Source: Burkholderiales bacterium | GTDB lineage: Bacteria > Pseudomonadota > Gammaproteobacteria > Burkholderiales > Burkholderiaceae_D | DNA: 37,805 bases | Assembly (NCBI GenBank): GCA_003136595.1 | Contig: PLEY01000168.1 | Coordinates: 1-37,805 of the forward strand | Reading direction: 5' to 3' | Shown here: one piece after another, positions 16,698-24,522 of the stretch | How the letters are laid out: every line of letters begins with the position of its first letter | Numbering within the stretch: the stretch's first letter is position 1 | The notes under the pieces: model-generated | The model's database searches: none | Told to the model about the DNA's origin: nothing | The model's input: the letters and a program-made list of their open reading frames with translations, nothing else | Made by a program: the position numbers and the translations under genes

Positions 16698-17471
16698 ATG
16701 CTCTCGCGTGAACAGGTCCTGGTCCGGCTTCGCGCAGGGGCTGTGCACCTCGCGATCTGTACGCTCATCGCCCTGCTACTCGTCGCGCTGGTCTTTCTCG
16801 TCTGGTATCCGGCGCCCCTGGATGCAGCGACCGGTGTGCGGCGGATCTTTCTCACGCTCCTCGCGGTCGACGTGACCATCGGTCCGCTTCTCACCTTTCT
16901 CGTCTTCGATCCAAGAAAGCGATCCCTGAAGTTCGATCTGGCGGTGATTGCCCTGCTTCAGGTCGCGGCCCTCAGCTACGGTATCTATACGGTCGTCGAT
17001 GCCCGTCCGGCGTACGTCGTGTTCAACATCGACCGCTTCGACCTGGTGCTCGCCAAGGATATCGATCCAGAGAGCGAGAAGCACAAGCCCAGGGACCAAT
17101 ACAGGCAGGCGCCCATCGCGGGACCCGTGTGGGTCGCAGCCGACCTGCCGAAGGATCCAGAGGAGCGCAACCGGATCCTCTTCAAGGCGGCTGGCGGCGG
17201 TTATGACCTGCCACAGATGCCCGAGTATTACCTGCCGCTCCCAGAGGCCACGTCCGAGATCAAGGCCCATATCCAGCCGCTCGACCTACTGCTCTCGCTA
17301 AACGACTTCCAGTCGAGCCGGGCGCGGGCACTGCTGGAACCCTATCTCGCGCATCCAGATGCCTATGGATTTCTGCCACTTAAGGGGACGGTCGATGATC
17401 TGGCGGTCATCGTCTCACGCGCGAGCGGCGAGGTCGTGGCCACCCTCGCCCTTAAGCCTTGGAAGGCTTAG
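16698..17471 (+). CDS. TfpX/TfpZ-like type IV pilin accessory protein
   Basis: 257 residues with three hydrophobic segments in the first 105 ([51 protein letters not shown]) followed by a soluble part of about 150 residues. The pattern [22 protein letters not shown] and [16 protein letters not shown] is what I know from TfpX/TfpZ proteins, which are encoded behind pilin genes and affect pilin surface presentation or stability. TGAGGTG precedes the ATG at 16698; GTG at 16689 is an alternative. The stop overlaps the convergent moaC stop (17468-17471). Its place directly after two pilins supports the call. Confidence 0.85.
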   Translation: MLSREQVLVRLRAGAVHLAICTLIALLLVALVFLVWYPAPLDAATGVRRIFLTLLAVDVTIGPLLTFLVFDPRKRSLKFDLAVIALLQVAALSYGIYTVVDARPAYVVFNIDRFDLVLAKDIDPESEKHKPRDQYRQAPIAGPVWVAADLPKDPEERNRILFKAAGGGYDLPQMPEYYLPLPEATSEIKAHIQPLDLLLSLNDFQSSRARALLEPYLAHPDAYGFLPLKGTVDDLAVIVSRASGEVVATLALKPWKA

Positions 17472-17989
17472 CGGGCAGGGGAAAGTCCAAGCTCGATCTC
17501 GTCGGGGCGCACCCAGTCTCCAGAGGCCCCACCACGCTTCTCGACCAAGCGCACGTTTGTCATCACCATCCCGCGATCGACAGCCTTGCACATGTCATAG
17601 ATCGTAAGCAGGCCGATCTGGCAGGCCGTGAGCGCCTCCATCTCGACCCCGGTCTGGCCTACGCATTCGGCGCGGGTTGTGCAGTGGACGCTCGCTTGCA
17701 CAGGATCGACCTCGAAGGTGACCTCGACGCGCGTGAGGGCGACCGGATGACACAACGGGATGAGTTCGGAGGTCCGCTTGGCAGCCTGGATTGCAGCGAT
17801 CCGGGCAACGCCCAGAACATCCCCCTTCGTTGCCTCGCCGCGCGTGATGAGCGCGAGCGTCTCTGGGCGCATCGTGATCTGGCCGCGTGCCACCGCGAGG
17901 CGCCGTGTCAGGCTCTTGCCGGCCACATCCACCATGCGCGCCGCACCTTCGGCGTCGAAGTGCGTGAGCGTATCGTCCGTTTTGATCAT
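17468..17989 (-). CDS. moaC: Cyclic pyranopterin monophosphate synthase MoaC
   Basis: 173 residues. MoaC works with MoaA in the first step of molybdenum cofactor synthesis, making cyclic pyranopterin monophosphate. The family core is clear: [15 protein letters not shown] near the start, [48 protein letters not shown] and the catalytic-loop region [11 protein letters not shown]. The start at 17989 (MIKTDD) gives the usual length; the frame is open 25 codons further to an ATG at 18064, only 16 bases from the divergent gene, which would leave almost no room for a promoter. No clear ribosome-binding site helps. It converges with the pilin accessory gene. No other moa genes are in the window. Confidence 0.95.
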   Translation of the reverse strand: MIKTDDTLTHFDAEGAARMVDVAGKSLTRRLAVARGQITMRPETLALITRGEATKGDVLGVARIAAIQAAKRTSELIPLCHPVALTRVEVTFEVDPVQASVHCTTRAECVGQTGVEMEALTACQIGLLTIYDMCKAVDRGMVMTNVRLVEKRGGASGDWVRPDEIELGLSPAR

Positions 17990-18080
17990 GCGATGGGTTG
18001 CTACTAAGGGATCGGTTGCCGGGCGCAAGACGACCCCCCCGCAAGGATGGGTGTCCGTCTCCATGTAATATCATATCAGC

Positions 18081-19598
18081 ATGAATCAGTCGGAGTCAGA
18101 AGGCCGGCCCGTCCGCCATCGCCTGAGCGCGGCGTTCCTCTGCTGTATGCTCGCCACGATATCTGTTGTGCCGTGCCGAGCGGTCGAGAGCTTGCCGAGT
18201 CTTGGCGACCCGAGCAGCGACGAGCTGTCACCGCTCGCCGAGCGCAAACTGGGCGAAGACATCATGCGCCAGGCGCGCGAGGCCGACGACATCTTCAACG
18301 ATCCCGTCAGCACGGAGTACCTGAACGAGTTCGGGCTCAATCTCATCCAGCATGCCCCGCCCAGTCCGCAGCCTTTCGAATTCTTCTTGGTGCTCGACCG
18401 GGATATCAATGCGTTCGCACTGCCTGGCGGCTATATCGGCGTGAACACCGGACTCATCATTGCCACCGAGTCGGAGTCCGAGTTGGCCTCGGTGTTGTCC
18501 CACGAAATGGGGCACGTGATCCAGCGTCACATCGCCCGCGGCATGGATCGCCAGGCGAAGACCGGTCCTCTCGCACTGGCTGCCATGCTTCTCGGGGCGC
18601 TGGCCGCCGCCAAGGCGCGCCAGGCCGATGCCGGCGAGGCTGCGCTGACCATGGGGGCCGGGTTTGAGATCGCCGACCAGCTCAGTTTTTCACGCGAAGC
18701 CGAGCGCGAAGCCGATCGTGTCGGATTCCAGATTCTGCAGGATTCGGGATTTGATGCGGCCGCCATGGCCACTTTCTTCCAGCGTCTCCAGCAGGCGACC
18801 GCGATCTACGAGAATGGCGCCCCCGAATGGTTGCGGGACCACCCGGTGACCTCCGAGCGCATTGCGGACATCCAGAACCGGGTCCACGTGTCGCACTACC
18901 GCCAGCGCCCCGACAGCCTCGACTTTCAGTTGATCCGCGCACGGCTGAAGGTCCTGCAGAACATCACGGTTCAGGGACTGCGCGATGCAGAAGTCGCCTT
19001 CAACGACCAGCTCCAGCACGGCAACTATGCGAACGAGGCCGCCATCCACTACGGCCTCGCGGTTGCAATGCTGCGCGAGGAGAAACTGACGGGCGCAGAG
19101 CGTGAACTGGAGCGTGTCCAGAAGCTCTATCCGAAGCCTGATCCCGTGATCGCCAACTTCCAGATCGAGCTCAAGCGGGCCCAGAAGGATCTGCCCGGGG
19201 CACTCGCCGCCGCCAAGCTTGCGGGCGAGGAGTTTCCGCACGTCCGATCGCTAAGCTGGCAGTACGCCCAGATCCTTCAGGAGATGGGTCGCAATGACGA
19301 TGCGGTGGCGTACCTGCGGGACCAGATCGCCCAGTACACATCGGAGCCGACCCTCTACGAATTGCTCGCCAAGAGCTATACGGTCACGGGCCAGACTCTG
19401 CTCGAGCATAAGACGCTCGCCGAGGAATACTACCTGCGCGGAAGTGTGCAGGCGGCCATCGAGCAGCTCAATCTGGCTCACAAGGCCGGGGGCAGCGACT
19501 TCTACGAACTCTCCCAGATCGACGCGCGTCTGACCCAGCTCAAGGCCGAATGGGCGGACATCCAGAAGCAGCGCAAGGACGCCAAGCGCGGCAGTTAA
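18081..19598 (+). CDS. BepA-like periplasmic M48 metalloprotease with TPR repeats
   Basis: 505 residues. An N-terminal hydrophobic stretch (SAAFLCCMLATISVV) after a basic segment looks like a signal peptide. The M48 domain holds the zinc motif HEMGH (141-145) and the third ligand Glu210 in REAEREADRVGF. From about residue 270 to the end there are TPR-type helical repeats. This architecture is that of BepA (YfgC), which oversees assembly of outer-membrane proteins such as LptD in the periplasm. Length agrees (487 in E. coli). The ATG has a poor ribosome-binding site; the AT-rich 18065-18078 spacer shared with moaC probably contains promoter elements. It is convergent with the next gene, 13 bases apart. 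Confidence 0.92.
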   Translation: MNQSESEGRPVRHRLSAAFLCCMLATISVVPCRAVESLPSLGDPSSDELSPLAERKLGEDIMRQAREADDIFNDPVSTEYLNEFGLNLIQHAPPSPQPFEFFLVLDRDINAFALPGGYIGVNTGLIIATESESELASVLSHEMGHVIQRHIARGMDRQAKTGPLALAAMLLGALAAAKARQADAGEAALTMGAGFEIADQLSFSREAEREADRVGFQILQDSGFDAAAMATFFQRLQQATAIYENGAPEWLRDHPVTSERIADIQNRVHVSHYRQRPDSLDFQLIRARLKVLQNITVQGLRDAEVAFNDQLQHGNYANEAAIHYGLAVAMLREEKLTGAERELERVQKLYPKPDPVIANFQIELKRAQKDLPGALAAAKLAGEEFPHVRSLSWQYAQILQEMGRNDDAVAYLRDQIAQYTSEPTLYELLAKSYTVTGQTLLEHKTLAEEYYLRGSVQAAIEQLNLAHKAGGSDFYELSQIDARLTQLKAEWADIQKQRKDAKRGS

Positions 19599-19611
19599 GA
19601 ACCCTGGCGTG

Positions 19612-20226
19612 CTACGCGCCCAGCGGCGGGGCTGGCGGGGCAGGGCGAGGAACGAACCCGAAGCGTCCTGCGACGCTCGCGCTTTGGATTGGGGCGACCG
19701 GCAATGGCGCTGCTCCGTCCACCCAGACCAGATTCAGTCGGCCGTCCCTGCCGCCCATGTACTCATCGATCGCCGAGGCGAGGACCGTCTCGCTCGGACA
19801 CTCTCCGGTGCGCGTCCTGAGTCCCTCGATCAGAAGGCTGCTGTCGTGATCGTGCAGCACACCTATCCGGCCATGAGCGGCTAGCAGGAAGCGTCCATCC
19901 TCGTCGATATGAACGTCAGAAGGTGCTTCTGCCGGGTTGCCGGTATGATCGGTGAGGGACCAGCCGGCCTTAGCCGGTCCGAGTCGCCAGACAAAGGGGG
20001 TGTATTCGAGTTCGACATAAACCCGCTGCGGACCGTTCTGGAACAGCCAGCGACCGGTTTCATCAGCAAGGTAGTTGCGCCCGATGAACGCGATGGTGGG
20101 CGCGTGTGTGATCGGCTGCCGCTCTTGGCCGATGCGCCAGCGTCCCCTGCCATCCAGGGCGAGCCAGCCGAAGCAGTCGGGTACATTCGGCCACCTCTTG
20201 AGGCCCGCCGTCACGATCTCGTCCAT
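19612..20226 (-). CDS. Conserved protein of unknown function (DUF2944/DUF2946-like)
   Basis: 204 residues, no membrane segment. The sequence begins MDEIVTAGLKRWPNVPDCFGWL and has FIGRNY, GRWLFQNGPQRVYVELE and a C-terminal LNLVWVDG. I recall a betaproteobacterial family of this appearance annotated as DUF2944 or DUF2946, but I am not sure of the number. Function is unknown. The ATG directly follows the stop codon of the YheT-like hydrolase gene (no gap), so both are certainly in one transcript with the genes back to ilvE or waaF. The last 20 residues are Pro/Ala-rich. Confidence 0.8.
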   Translation of the reverse strand: MDEIVTAGLKRWPNVPDCFGWLALDGRGRWRIGQERQPITHAPTIAFIGRNYLADETGRWLFQNGPQRVYVELEYTPFVWRLGPAKAGWSLTDHTGNPAEAPSDVHIDEDGRFLLAAHGRIGVLHDHDSSLLIEGLRTRTGECPSETVLASAIDEYMGGRDGRLNLVWVDGAAPLPVAPIQSASVAGRFGFVPRPAPPAPPLGA

Positions 20227-21192
20227 CTATTTCTGATCCAGAAGAAATCTAAGCGTCCGAAAGGGCAGCCAGTCACGGCCCACGTCGCGCTCGAAAAATC
20301 CCACATGACCGCCTTGCGCAGGGTACTCCAGCTCGACCTCGCGCGAGACCTGGGAGCGCAGTGGTAGCGCGGGCGCCGGCAGAAACGGGTCATTCAGTGC
20401 ATTGAGGACGAGCGTCGGTACGCGGATACCTCCGAGGACGGATTTGGCGGCCGCACGCCTCCAGTAATCATCGGCATCCCGGTAGCCGTGCAGCGGTGCC
20501 GTGACGACATCGTCGAATTCGTGCAGGTTGCGTGCCGCGCGCATCGCCTCGGGGTCGAAGAGTCCGGGAAACTGGATCAGCTTCGCCTCGCACTTGGGCT
20601 TCAAGGTCCTGAGGAAGAGCTCGGTATAGAACCGGTTCAAACCCCCCGACATGGCCTCGCCGCCCGCAACAAGATCAAGCGGGGCCGATATCCCGGCGGC
20701 AGTGGCCACCCACTTCCGGGCGTCGTCCTCGCGTTCCCCCAAAAACCGCAACAGGGCGTTGCCGCCGAGCGACACGCCGACCGCGTGCAAGGGCGCGAGA
20801 GGAAAGCGCAGCGCCAGCCGCTCGAGGATCCACGCGACCTCGGCGCTGTCGCCGCAGTGGTAGAAGCGCGGAGCCCGGTTCAGCTCGCCACTGCAACCCC
20901 GAAAATGCGGCACGACGCCGCGCAGCCCGCGCCGCTTGACCTGCTCCATCAGTGCACGCGCGTAGTGACTGCCGGAGCTCCCCTCGAGCCCATGAAACAG
21001 GACCACGAGCGGTGTCGCCGCGTCGTTTGCGTCGATCCAGTCCAGATCGATAAAGTCGCCATCGGGTGTTTCCACACGCTCGCGCCGGTAGGCGGTGGGT
21101 GGGCCGCCGAGTACCGTGGCAGGCAGGATCGTCTGCGCATGGCGTCCGCGCAGCCAACGGGGGGGGCGATAAGTCCGAGAGCCGTGGGACAT
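20227..21192 (-). CDS. YheT-like alpha/beta-fold hydrolase
   Basis: 321 residues. The N terminus YRPPRWLRGRHAQTILPA is characteristic of the YheT/ABHD1-3 family of hydrolases. The nucleophile elbow is GVSLGGN, the acid probably lies in LNALNDPFLP, and the base in QGGHVGF. The oxyanion region is LFHGLEGSSGSHYA. The substrate of YheT proteins is not firmly known; esterase or lipase activity is assumed. The ATG at 21192 overlaps the stop of the upstream NTF2-like gene; an in-frame start at 21279 would extend it into that gene by 29 unlikely residues. Confidence 0.92.
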   Translation of the reverse strand: MSHGSRTYRPPRWLRGRHAQTILPATVLGGPPTAYRRERVETPDGDFIDLDWIDANDAATPLVVLFHGLEGSSGSHYARALMEQVKRRGLRGVVPHFRGCSGELNRAPRFYHCGDSAEVAWILERLALRFPLAPLHAVGVSLGGNALLRFLGEREDDARKWVATAAGISAPLDLVAGGEAMSGGLNRFYTELFLRTLKPKCEAKLIQFPGLFDPEAMRAARNLHEFDDVVTAPLHGYRDADDYWRRAAAKSVLGGIRVPTLVLNALNDPFLPAPALPLRSQVSREVELEYPAQGGHVGFFERDVGRDWLPFRTLRFLLDQK

Positions 21193-21632
21193 CAGTGCAA
21201 CGTTCGCACATGGGGTCCGGCCACCGCAATACCCTGCTCGGCGGGCGTGAGCGACGCGTGATGCAGCACGAGCCGCCAACCCTGTGGGCCCTTGAAATAG
21301 ACGTTGGTTGCAAACACGTTCACCACACTCGTCTGCCCCTGATGCGCGACAATCACCTGCTCGACGAGCGAGTGGACCGCCGTCGAAGGTCCCTGCGTGA
21401 CCTGCACCTGGGTGCGCCGGGCGTGCACCGGCCCGTTGGCGAACATGGCCTTCCAGCCGGCGCGCACTGCGGCATGCCCCACCAGACGGGGGCCGCCTGG
21501 GTGGATGCAGACGATCTCATCGTCTTCGGACCAGAGTTCCATCAACGCTTCGAGATTGGCGTGCTCGAGGGCGTCATAGAACGCCTGTTCGGCGTCGTGC
21601 GGAGAGGCATGCAGACCTTTGGATTGCGGCAT
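21192..21632 (-). CDS. NTF2-like (SnoaL-type) small protein
   Basis: 146 residues. The cone-shaped NTF2/SnoaL fold is suggested by EQAFYDALEHANLEALMELW, VCIHPGGPRLVGHAAVRAGW and VVNVFATNVYFKGPQGWRLV. Such proteins are enzymes, or small ligand-binding or protein-stabilising units; the role here is not known. The start at 21632 (MPQSKGLHAS) is chosen because it fits the fold; the frame is open upstream into the end of waaF, but that part is basic and non-conserved. It overlaps the next gene by three bases (TGATG), so translation is coupled. Confidence 0.85.
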   Translation of the reverse strand: MPQSKGLHASPHDAEQAFYDALEHANLEALMELWSEDDEIVCIHPGGPRLVGHAAVRAGWKAMFANGPVHARRTQVQVTQGPSTAVHSLVEQVIVAHQGQTSVVNVFATNVYFKGPQGWRLVLHHASLTPAEQGIAVAGPHVRTLH

Positions 21633-21649
21633 CGGATTTTTTCGGGCGT

Positions 21650-22648
21650 TCAGGAGGCGGCGGCAATCTCGAGTGCCGCCTTGACGCTTGCGGGCTCGAT
21701 CCCGTTTAGGCAGTTCAGATGGCCGAGCGGGCATACCCGTTTGAAGCAAGGACTGCACTCAAGATGCAACCATAGTACCTGCGCGCGCGCCGATCGTGGA
21801 GGGGTGTGACGCGGATCGGTGGATCCAAACAGGGCAACCTGGGGACGCCCCAACGCCGCGGCGATGTGCATCAATCCCGAATCGTTGCTGACCACGGCGC
21901 GCGCGCCCGAGATCAGCGCGATCGCCTCTGCGAGCGAGGTGTGACCCGCGAGAACCCTCACCGGGGCTTTGCTGGCCGCGGCGATTTGACCGGCAATCAG
22001 GCGATCCGCCGTACTGCCAAGGATGACAAGTTCCTGACCTGGATCCGAGGCATGGATCAGGTCAGCAAGTTGTGCAAAGTGGTGCGCCGGCCACTGCTTG
22101 GCCGGGCCGAACTCGGCTCCTGGGCACAGGGCAACCACTTCAGAAGCGGCGGACAAGCCGAACTGCTCCCGCGCCTCGGCAGAGCGGGCGGGTGGAACGC
22201 TGAGTTCAGGGGGGCTTGGGAGGGCCTCAGCTGCACCGGCCAGGCGCAGGTAGGCCTCGGACATCGAAACGTGGCGCCCGGGTTTTGGCAGGGCGCAGGT
22301 GAGAAGGCCTCCGCGCGCCTCGCTCGCGTAACCGATCCGCTCGGGTACGCGAGCGAGCCAGGGGATCAGGGCTGACTTGAAGCTGTTTGGCAGCACGAAG
22401 GCGCGTTGGAAGCCGGCCGAGCGGACGAGCCGGGCAATGCGCCTCCTCTCCCCCCACTGCAGCGCTCCGTGGCGCAGTTCAGATCCGATGACGACATCAA
22501 CCTGCGGCATGACCTCGAGGACCGGGGCAACCCATTGTGACGCAAGGACGCTCAGTTCCACCGACGGATCCTGCTTCAGGAAGCGCAACAGCGGCTGGGC
22601 CATGAGGACGTCGCCGATCCAGTTCGGCGCGACGACGAGAACCTTCAC
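21650..22648 (-). CDS. waaF: ADP-heptose:LPS heptosyltransferase II
   Basis: 332 residues, GT9 family. It adds the second heptose to the inner core of lipopolysaccharide on the cytoplasmic face of the inner membrane. Seen are the start MKVLVVAPNWIGDVLMAQPL, the acceptor-side LPNSFKSALIPWLARVPERIG, the nucleotide-sugar site CPGAEFGPAKQWP, SNDSGLMHIAAALGRPQVALFG and the conserved C-terminal cysteines in ECSPCFKRVCPLGHLNCL, all typical of WaaF. It lies between a CHCC zinc-finger gene and an NTF2-like gene in the same direction. Confidence 0.97.
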   Translation of the reverse strand: MKVLVVAPNWIGDVLMAQPLLRFLKQDPSVELSVLASQWVAPVLEVMPQVDVVIGSELRHGALQWGERRRIARLVRSAGFQRAFVLPNSFKSALIPWLARVPERIGYASEARGGLLTCALPKPGRHVSMSEAYLRLAGAAEALPSPPELSVPPARSAEAREQFGLSAASEVVALCPGAEFGPAKQWPAHHFAQLADLIHASDPGQELVILGSTADRLIAGQIAAASKAPVRVLAGHTSLAEAIALISGARAVVSNDSGLMHIAAALGRPQVALFGSTDPRHTPPRSARAQVLWLHLECSPCFKRVCPLGHLNCLNGIEPASVKAALEIAAAS

Positions 22649-22712
22649 GGAGTAGCGACGACGATCCAGCGCTCGCCCGGGCCGCCCGCGCTGCTGTGGC
22701 TGAAACGGACCA

Positions 22713-22916
22713 TCAGTGGCCGTGCAGGACGGTGCCAGGCCTTAGCCGGTATTCGGTGCCGCAATAGGGACATTTCGCGAATCCGGTCTTGGTGACATCG
22801 AGAAACACCCTGGGATGGTGATTCCAGAGAGCCATCGAAGGATTCGGACAGAACGCGGGCAGATCGCGTGCGCCCAGTTCGACCGAGCGCGGCTCTTCGG
22901 TACTCGGGGGCATCAT
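22713..22916 (-). CDS. CHCC-type zinc-finger protein
   Basis: 67 residues. One cysteine and nearby histidines (FCPNPSMALWNHHPRVF) plus a CPYCG knuckle form the Cys-His-Cys-Cys zinc site of the zf-CHCC family (related to the NDUFS6 accessory subunit of complex I). The YCGTEYRL ending is typical. In bacteria the role is not known. The frame reads TTG-ATG-ATG; I chose the first ATG. It starts 10 bases after the ilvE stop, so it is in the ilvE transcript. Such a gene between ilvE and waaF is, as far as I recall, common in betaproteobacteria. Confidence 0.88.
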   Translation of the reverse strand: MMPPSTEEPRSVELGARDLPAFCPNPSMALWNHHPRVFLDVTKTGFAKCPYCGTEYRLRPGTVLHGH

Positions 22917-22926
22917 CAATCCCGGC

Positions 22927-23850
22927 TTAGACTGGGGTCAACCAATGGCTGAACTCGCGGTTCTTGCCGTTGACGACGTCGAAAAATGCCTTCTGGAGCC
23001 GCTCAGTGACAGGCCCACGCTGACCGGCGCCGATGACCCGATCATCGAGTTCCCGCACCGGGGTGACTTCGGCAGCGGTGCCCGTGAAGAATGCCTCGTC
23101 GGCGAGGTACACGTCATCGCGCGTGAGCAGGCGCGACTTGAAAGGGATCCCCAGCACGCCGGCAAGCTCGATGATCGATTGCCGGGTGATCCCCATGAGA
23201 CCCGAGGTGACCTCAGGTTCGTACAGCACCCCGTCCTTGACGATGAAGAGATTCTCGCCAGCCCCTTCGGCAACGTAGCCGTTGACGTCCAGTAGCAGGG
23301 CCTCATCGTAGCCGTTCATCGTCGCCTCCTGGTTGGCCAGGATCGAGTTCACATAGTTGCCGCAGGCCTTGGCGCGACACATCGTGACATTGACGTGATG
23401 CCGCGCAAACGAGGAGGTCTTCACGCGAATTCCCTTGGTCAGGCCCTCCTCACCGAGGTAGGTGCCCCAAGACCAGGCCGCGATCGCCACATGGACGGTG
23501 TTGCCGCGTGCGGCGACGCCCATCTTCTCCGAACCGTAGAAGGCGAGCGGCCTCAGATAGCAGGATTCGAGCCGGTTGGCGCGCACGGTCTCCTTCTGGG
23601 CTTCGTTGATAACGGCCTCGGTGAATGGTATCTCCATGAGGAAGATCTTGGCGGAGTTGAAAAGCCGCCTGGTGTGGTCGGCAAGCCTGAAGATCGCCGT
23701 GGAGCCATCGGGCTGCCGGTACGCGCGTACCCCTTCGAATACGCCCATCCCGTAGTGCAGCGTATGCGTGAGAACGTGTGTGGTGGCCTCGCGCCAGGGG
23801 ACGAGCTTGCCGTCCTTCCAAATGAAGCCATCACGATCGGCCATCGACAT
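22927..23850 (-). CDS. ilvE: Branched-chain amino acid aminotransferase
   Basis: 307 residues, fold-type IV PLP enzyme. It carries out the last step in making Val, Leu and Ile (2-oxoacid plus glutamate). Key parts: DGKLVPWREATTHVLTHTLHYG and GVFEGVRAY near the N terminus, SCYLRPLAFYG, the PLP-binding lysine in MCRAKACGNYVNS, and EGAGENLFIVKDGVLYEP with a later GTAAEVTPV. The start at 23850 (MSMADRDGFIW) has GGAGAA at the right distance; an in-frame extension to 23940 runs through the structured leader and is unlikely to be translated. It heads the minus-strand run to position 19612. Confidence 0.97.
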   Translation of the reverse strand: MSMADRDGFIWKDGKLVPWREATTHVLTHTLHYGMGVFEGVRAYRQPDGSTAIFRLADHTRRLFNSAKIFLMEIPFTEAVINEAQKETVRANRLESCYLRPLAFYGSEKMGVAARGNTVHVAIAAWSWGTYLGEEGLTKGIRVKTSSFARHHVNVTMCRAKACGNYVNSILANQEATMNGYDEALLLDVNGYVAEGAGENLFIVKDGVLYEPEVTSGLMGITRQSIIELAGVLGIPFKSRLLTRDDVYLADEAFFTGTAAEVTPVRELDDRVIGAGQRGPVTERLQKAFFDVVNGKNREFSHWLTPV

Positions 23851-23869
23851 AAGATTCTCCAGCAAGTGA

Positions 23870-23932
23870 CGGGCAAGGCTGCCCGATCCGGCCACACGGG
23901 TTTGTGTGCTATCCGGGTGCCGAGGCACCCGG
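23870..23932 (-). promoter_or_regulatory. Structured mRNA leader of ilvE: three hairpins in a row
   Basis: Read in the ilvE direction, three inverted repeats follow each other: a nine-base stem CCGGGTGCC/GGCACCCGG (23932-23913, beginning almost at the predicted first base of the mRNA), a five-base stem CACAC/GTGTG (23908-23893) and a six-base stem CGGGCA/TGCCCG (23885-23870). The last ends about ten bases before the ribosome-binding site. None is followed by a T-run. It may be a stability element or an attenuation-like control; I know no named riboswitch like it. Confidence 0.55.
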
Positions 23933-23939
23933 GACGTCA

Positions 23940-23948
23940 ATTATAGCA
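23940..23948 (-). promoter_or_regulatory. Extended -10 promoter of ilvE
   Basis: On the minus strand the sequence reads TGCTATAAT: a perfect -10 (TATAAT) with the TGn extension. No good -35 is found at 16-18 bases, as is usual for extended -10 promoters. The start of transcription would be near 23933, giving a leader of about 83 bases. Confidence 0.65.
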
Positions 23949-24522
23949 AGGCCTTCCCGCGCCCTCGGCACCGGGGTGGCGCTTTGCTGGGGCCTTGCAG
24001 GGGCCTAGCAGGGGCCTGTAAGCGGGCTTTCCCGGTTCCGCGGCGGCCAGCCGTCGCTCGGGCGAATGCGGGGCGCGGGCGCTCGCGTGCCGCGGCCGGG
24101 CGCGAGACCCCGTCTGGGTTCCGTTCGAGACCGCCCGGCCCGCTCGAATCGAGACGTAGAGGACGATCAGGACGGCCGGAGCGAGCTTGCCTCCGGCCGC
24201 GTTCACCTGCATCATTGGCACGTCGGACCGGGACCTTGCGCCTTGTGCGCGCACCGGGCGGGATTCCGCCGTCCAGGTTTGTAACGCTCGGCCCCGGCGC
24301 AAGGCGCGGTGGGTTCGATGAGAATCAACCGAAGTGGGCCGTGCGTGGCGCGGCTCGCATTCTTCGTCGGACGGGTGGCCCATGCGGGGAACAATCGGGA
24401 CAGCGCACGCACCGCAGCGCTCTTCTCCCGGCCACTTCCCGACCTCCTCCCGCCAACCCTCCCGGCAACCCTCGAACGATGAGTCGCTCACCCATCCCAT
24501 TGCTTGTGTTGGACCAGGCTGA
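23949..24522. other. Divergent gap between ilvE and the antiporter gene
   Basis: About 570 GC-rich bases with no gene I can support. Open frames exist on both strands, the longest on the minus strand from 24542 to 23937, but their translations are rich in Arg, Pro, Ala and Gly with no recognisable domain and no ribosome-binding site. It contains the 11-base tandem repeat listed separately. No clear promoter for the antiporter was found. Confidence 0.6.
23989..24021 (+). repeat. Three tandem copies of an 11-base unit
   Basis: GGGGCCTTGCA, GGGGCCTAGCA and GGGGCCTGTAA stand head to tail; the first two differ at one base, the third diverges at its end. Function unknown; it lies just upstream of the ilvE promoter. 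Confidence 0.7.

Noticed and set aside
17459-18007. Plus-strand open frame of 182 codons over moaC
   Set aside because: Antisense to MoaC, whose family motifs are unmistakable.
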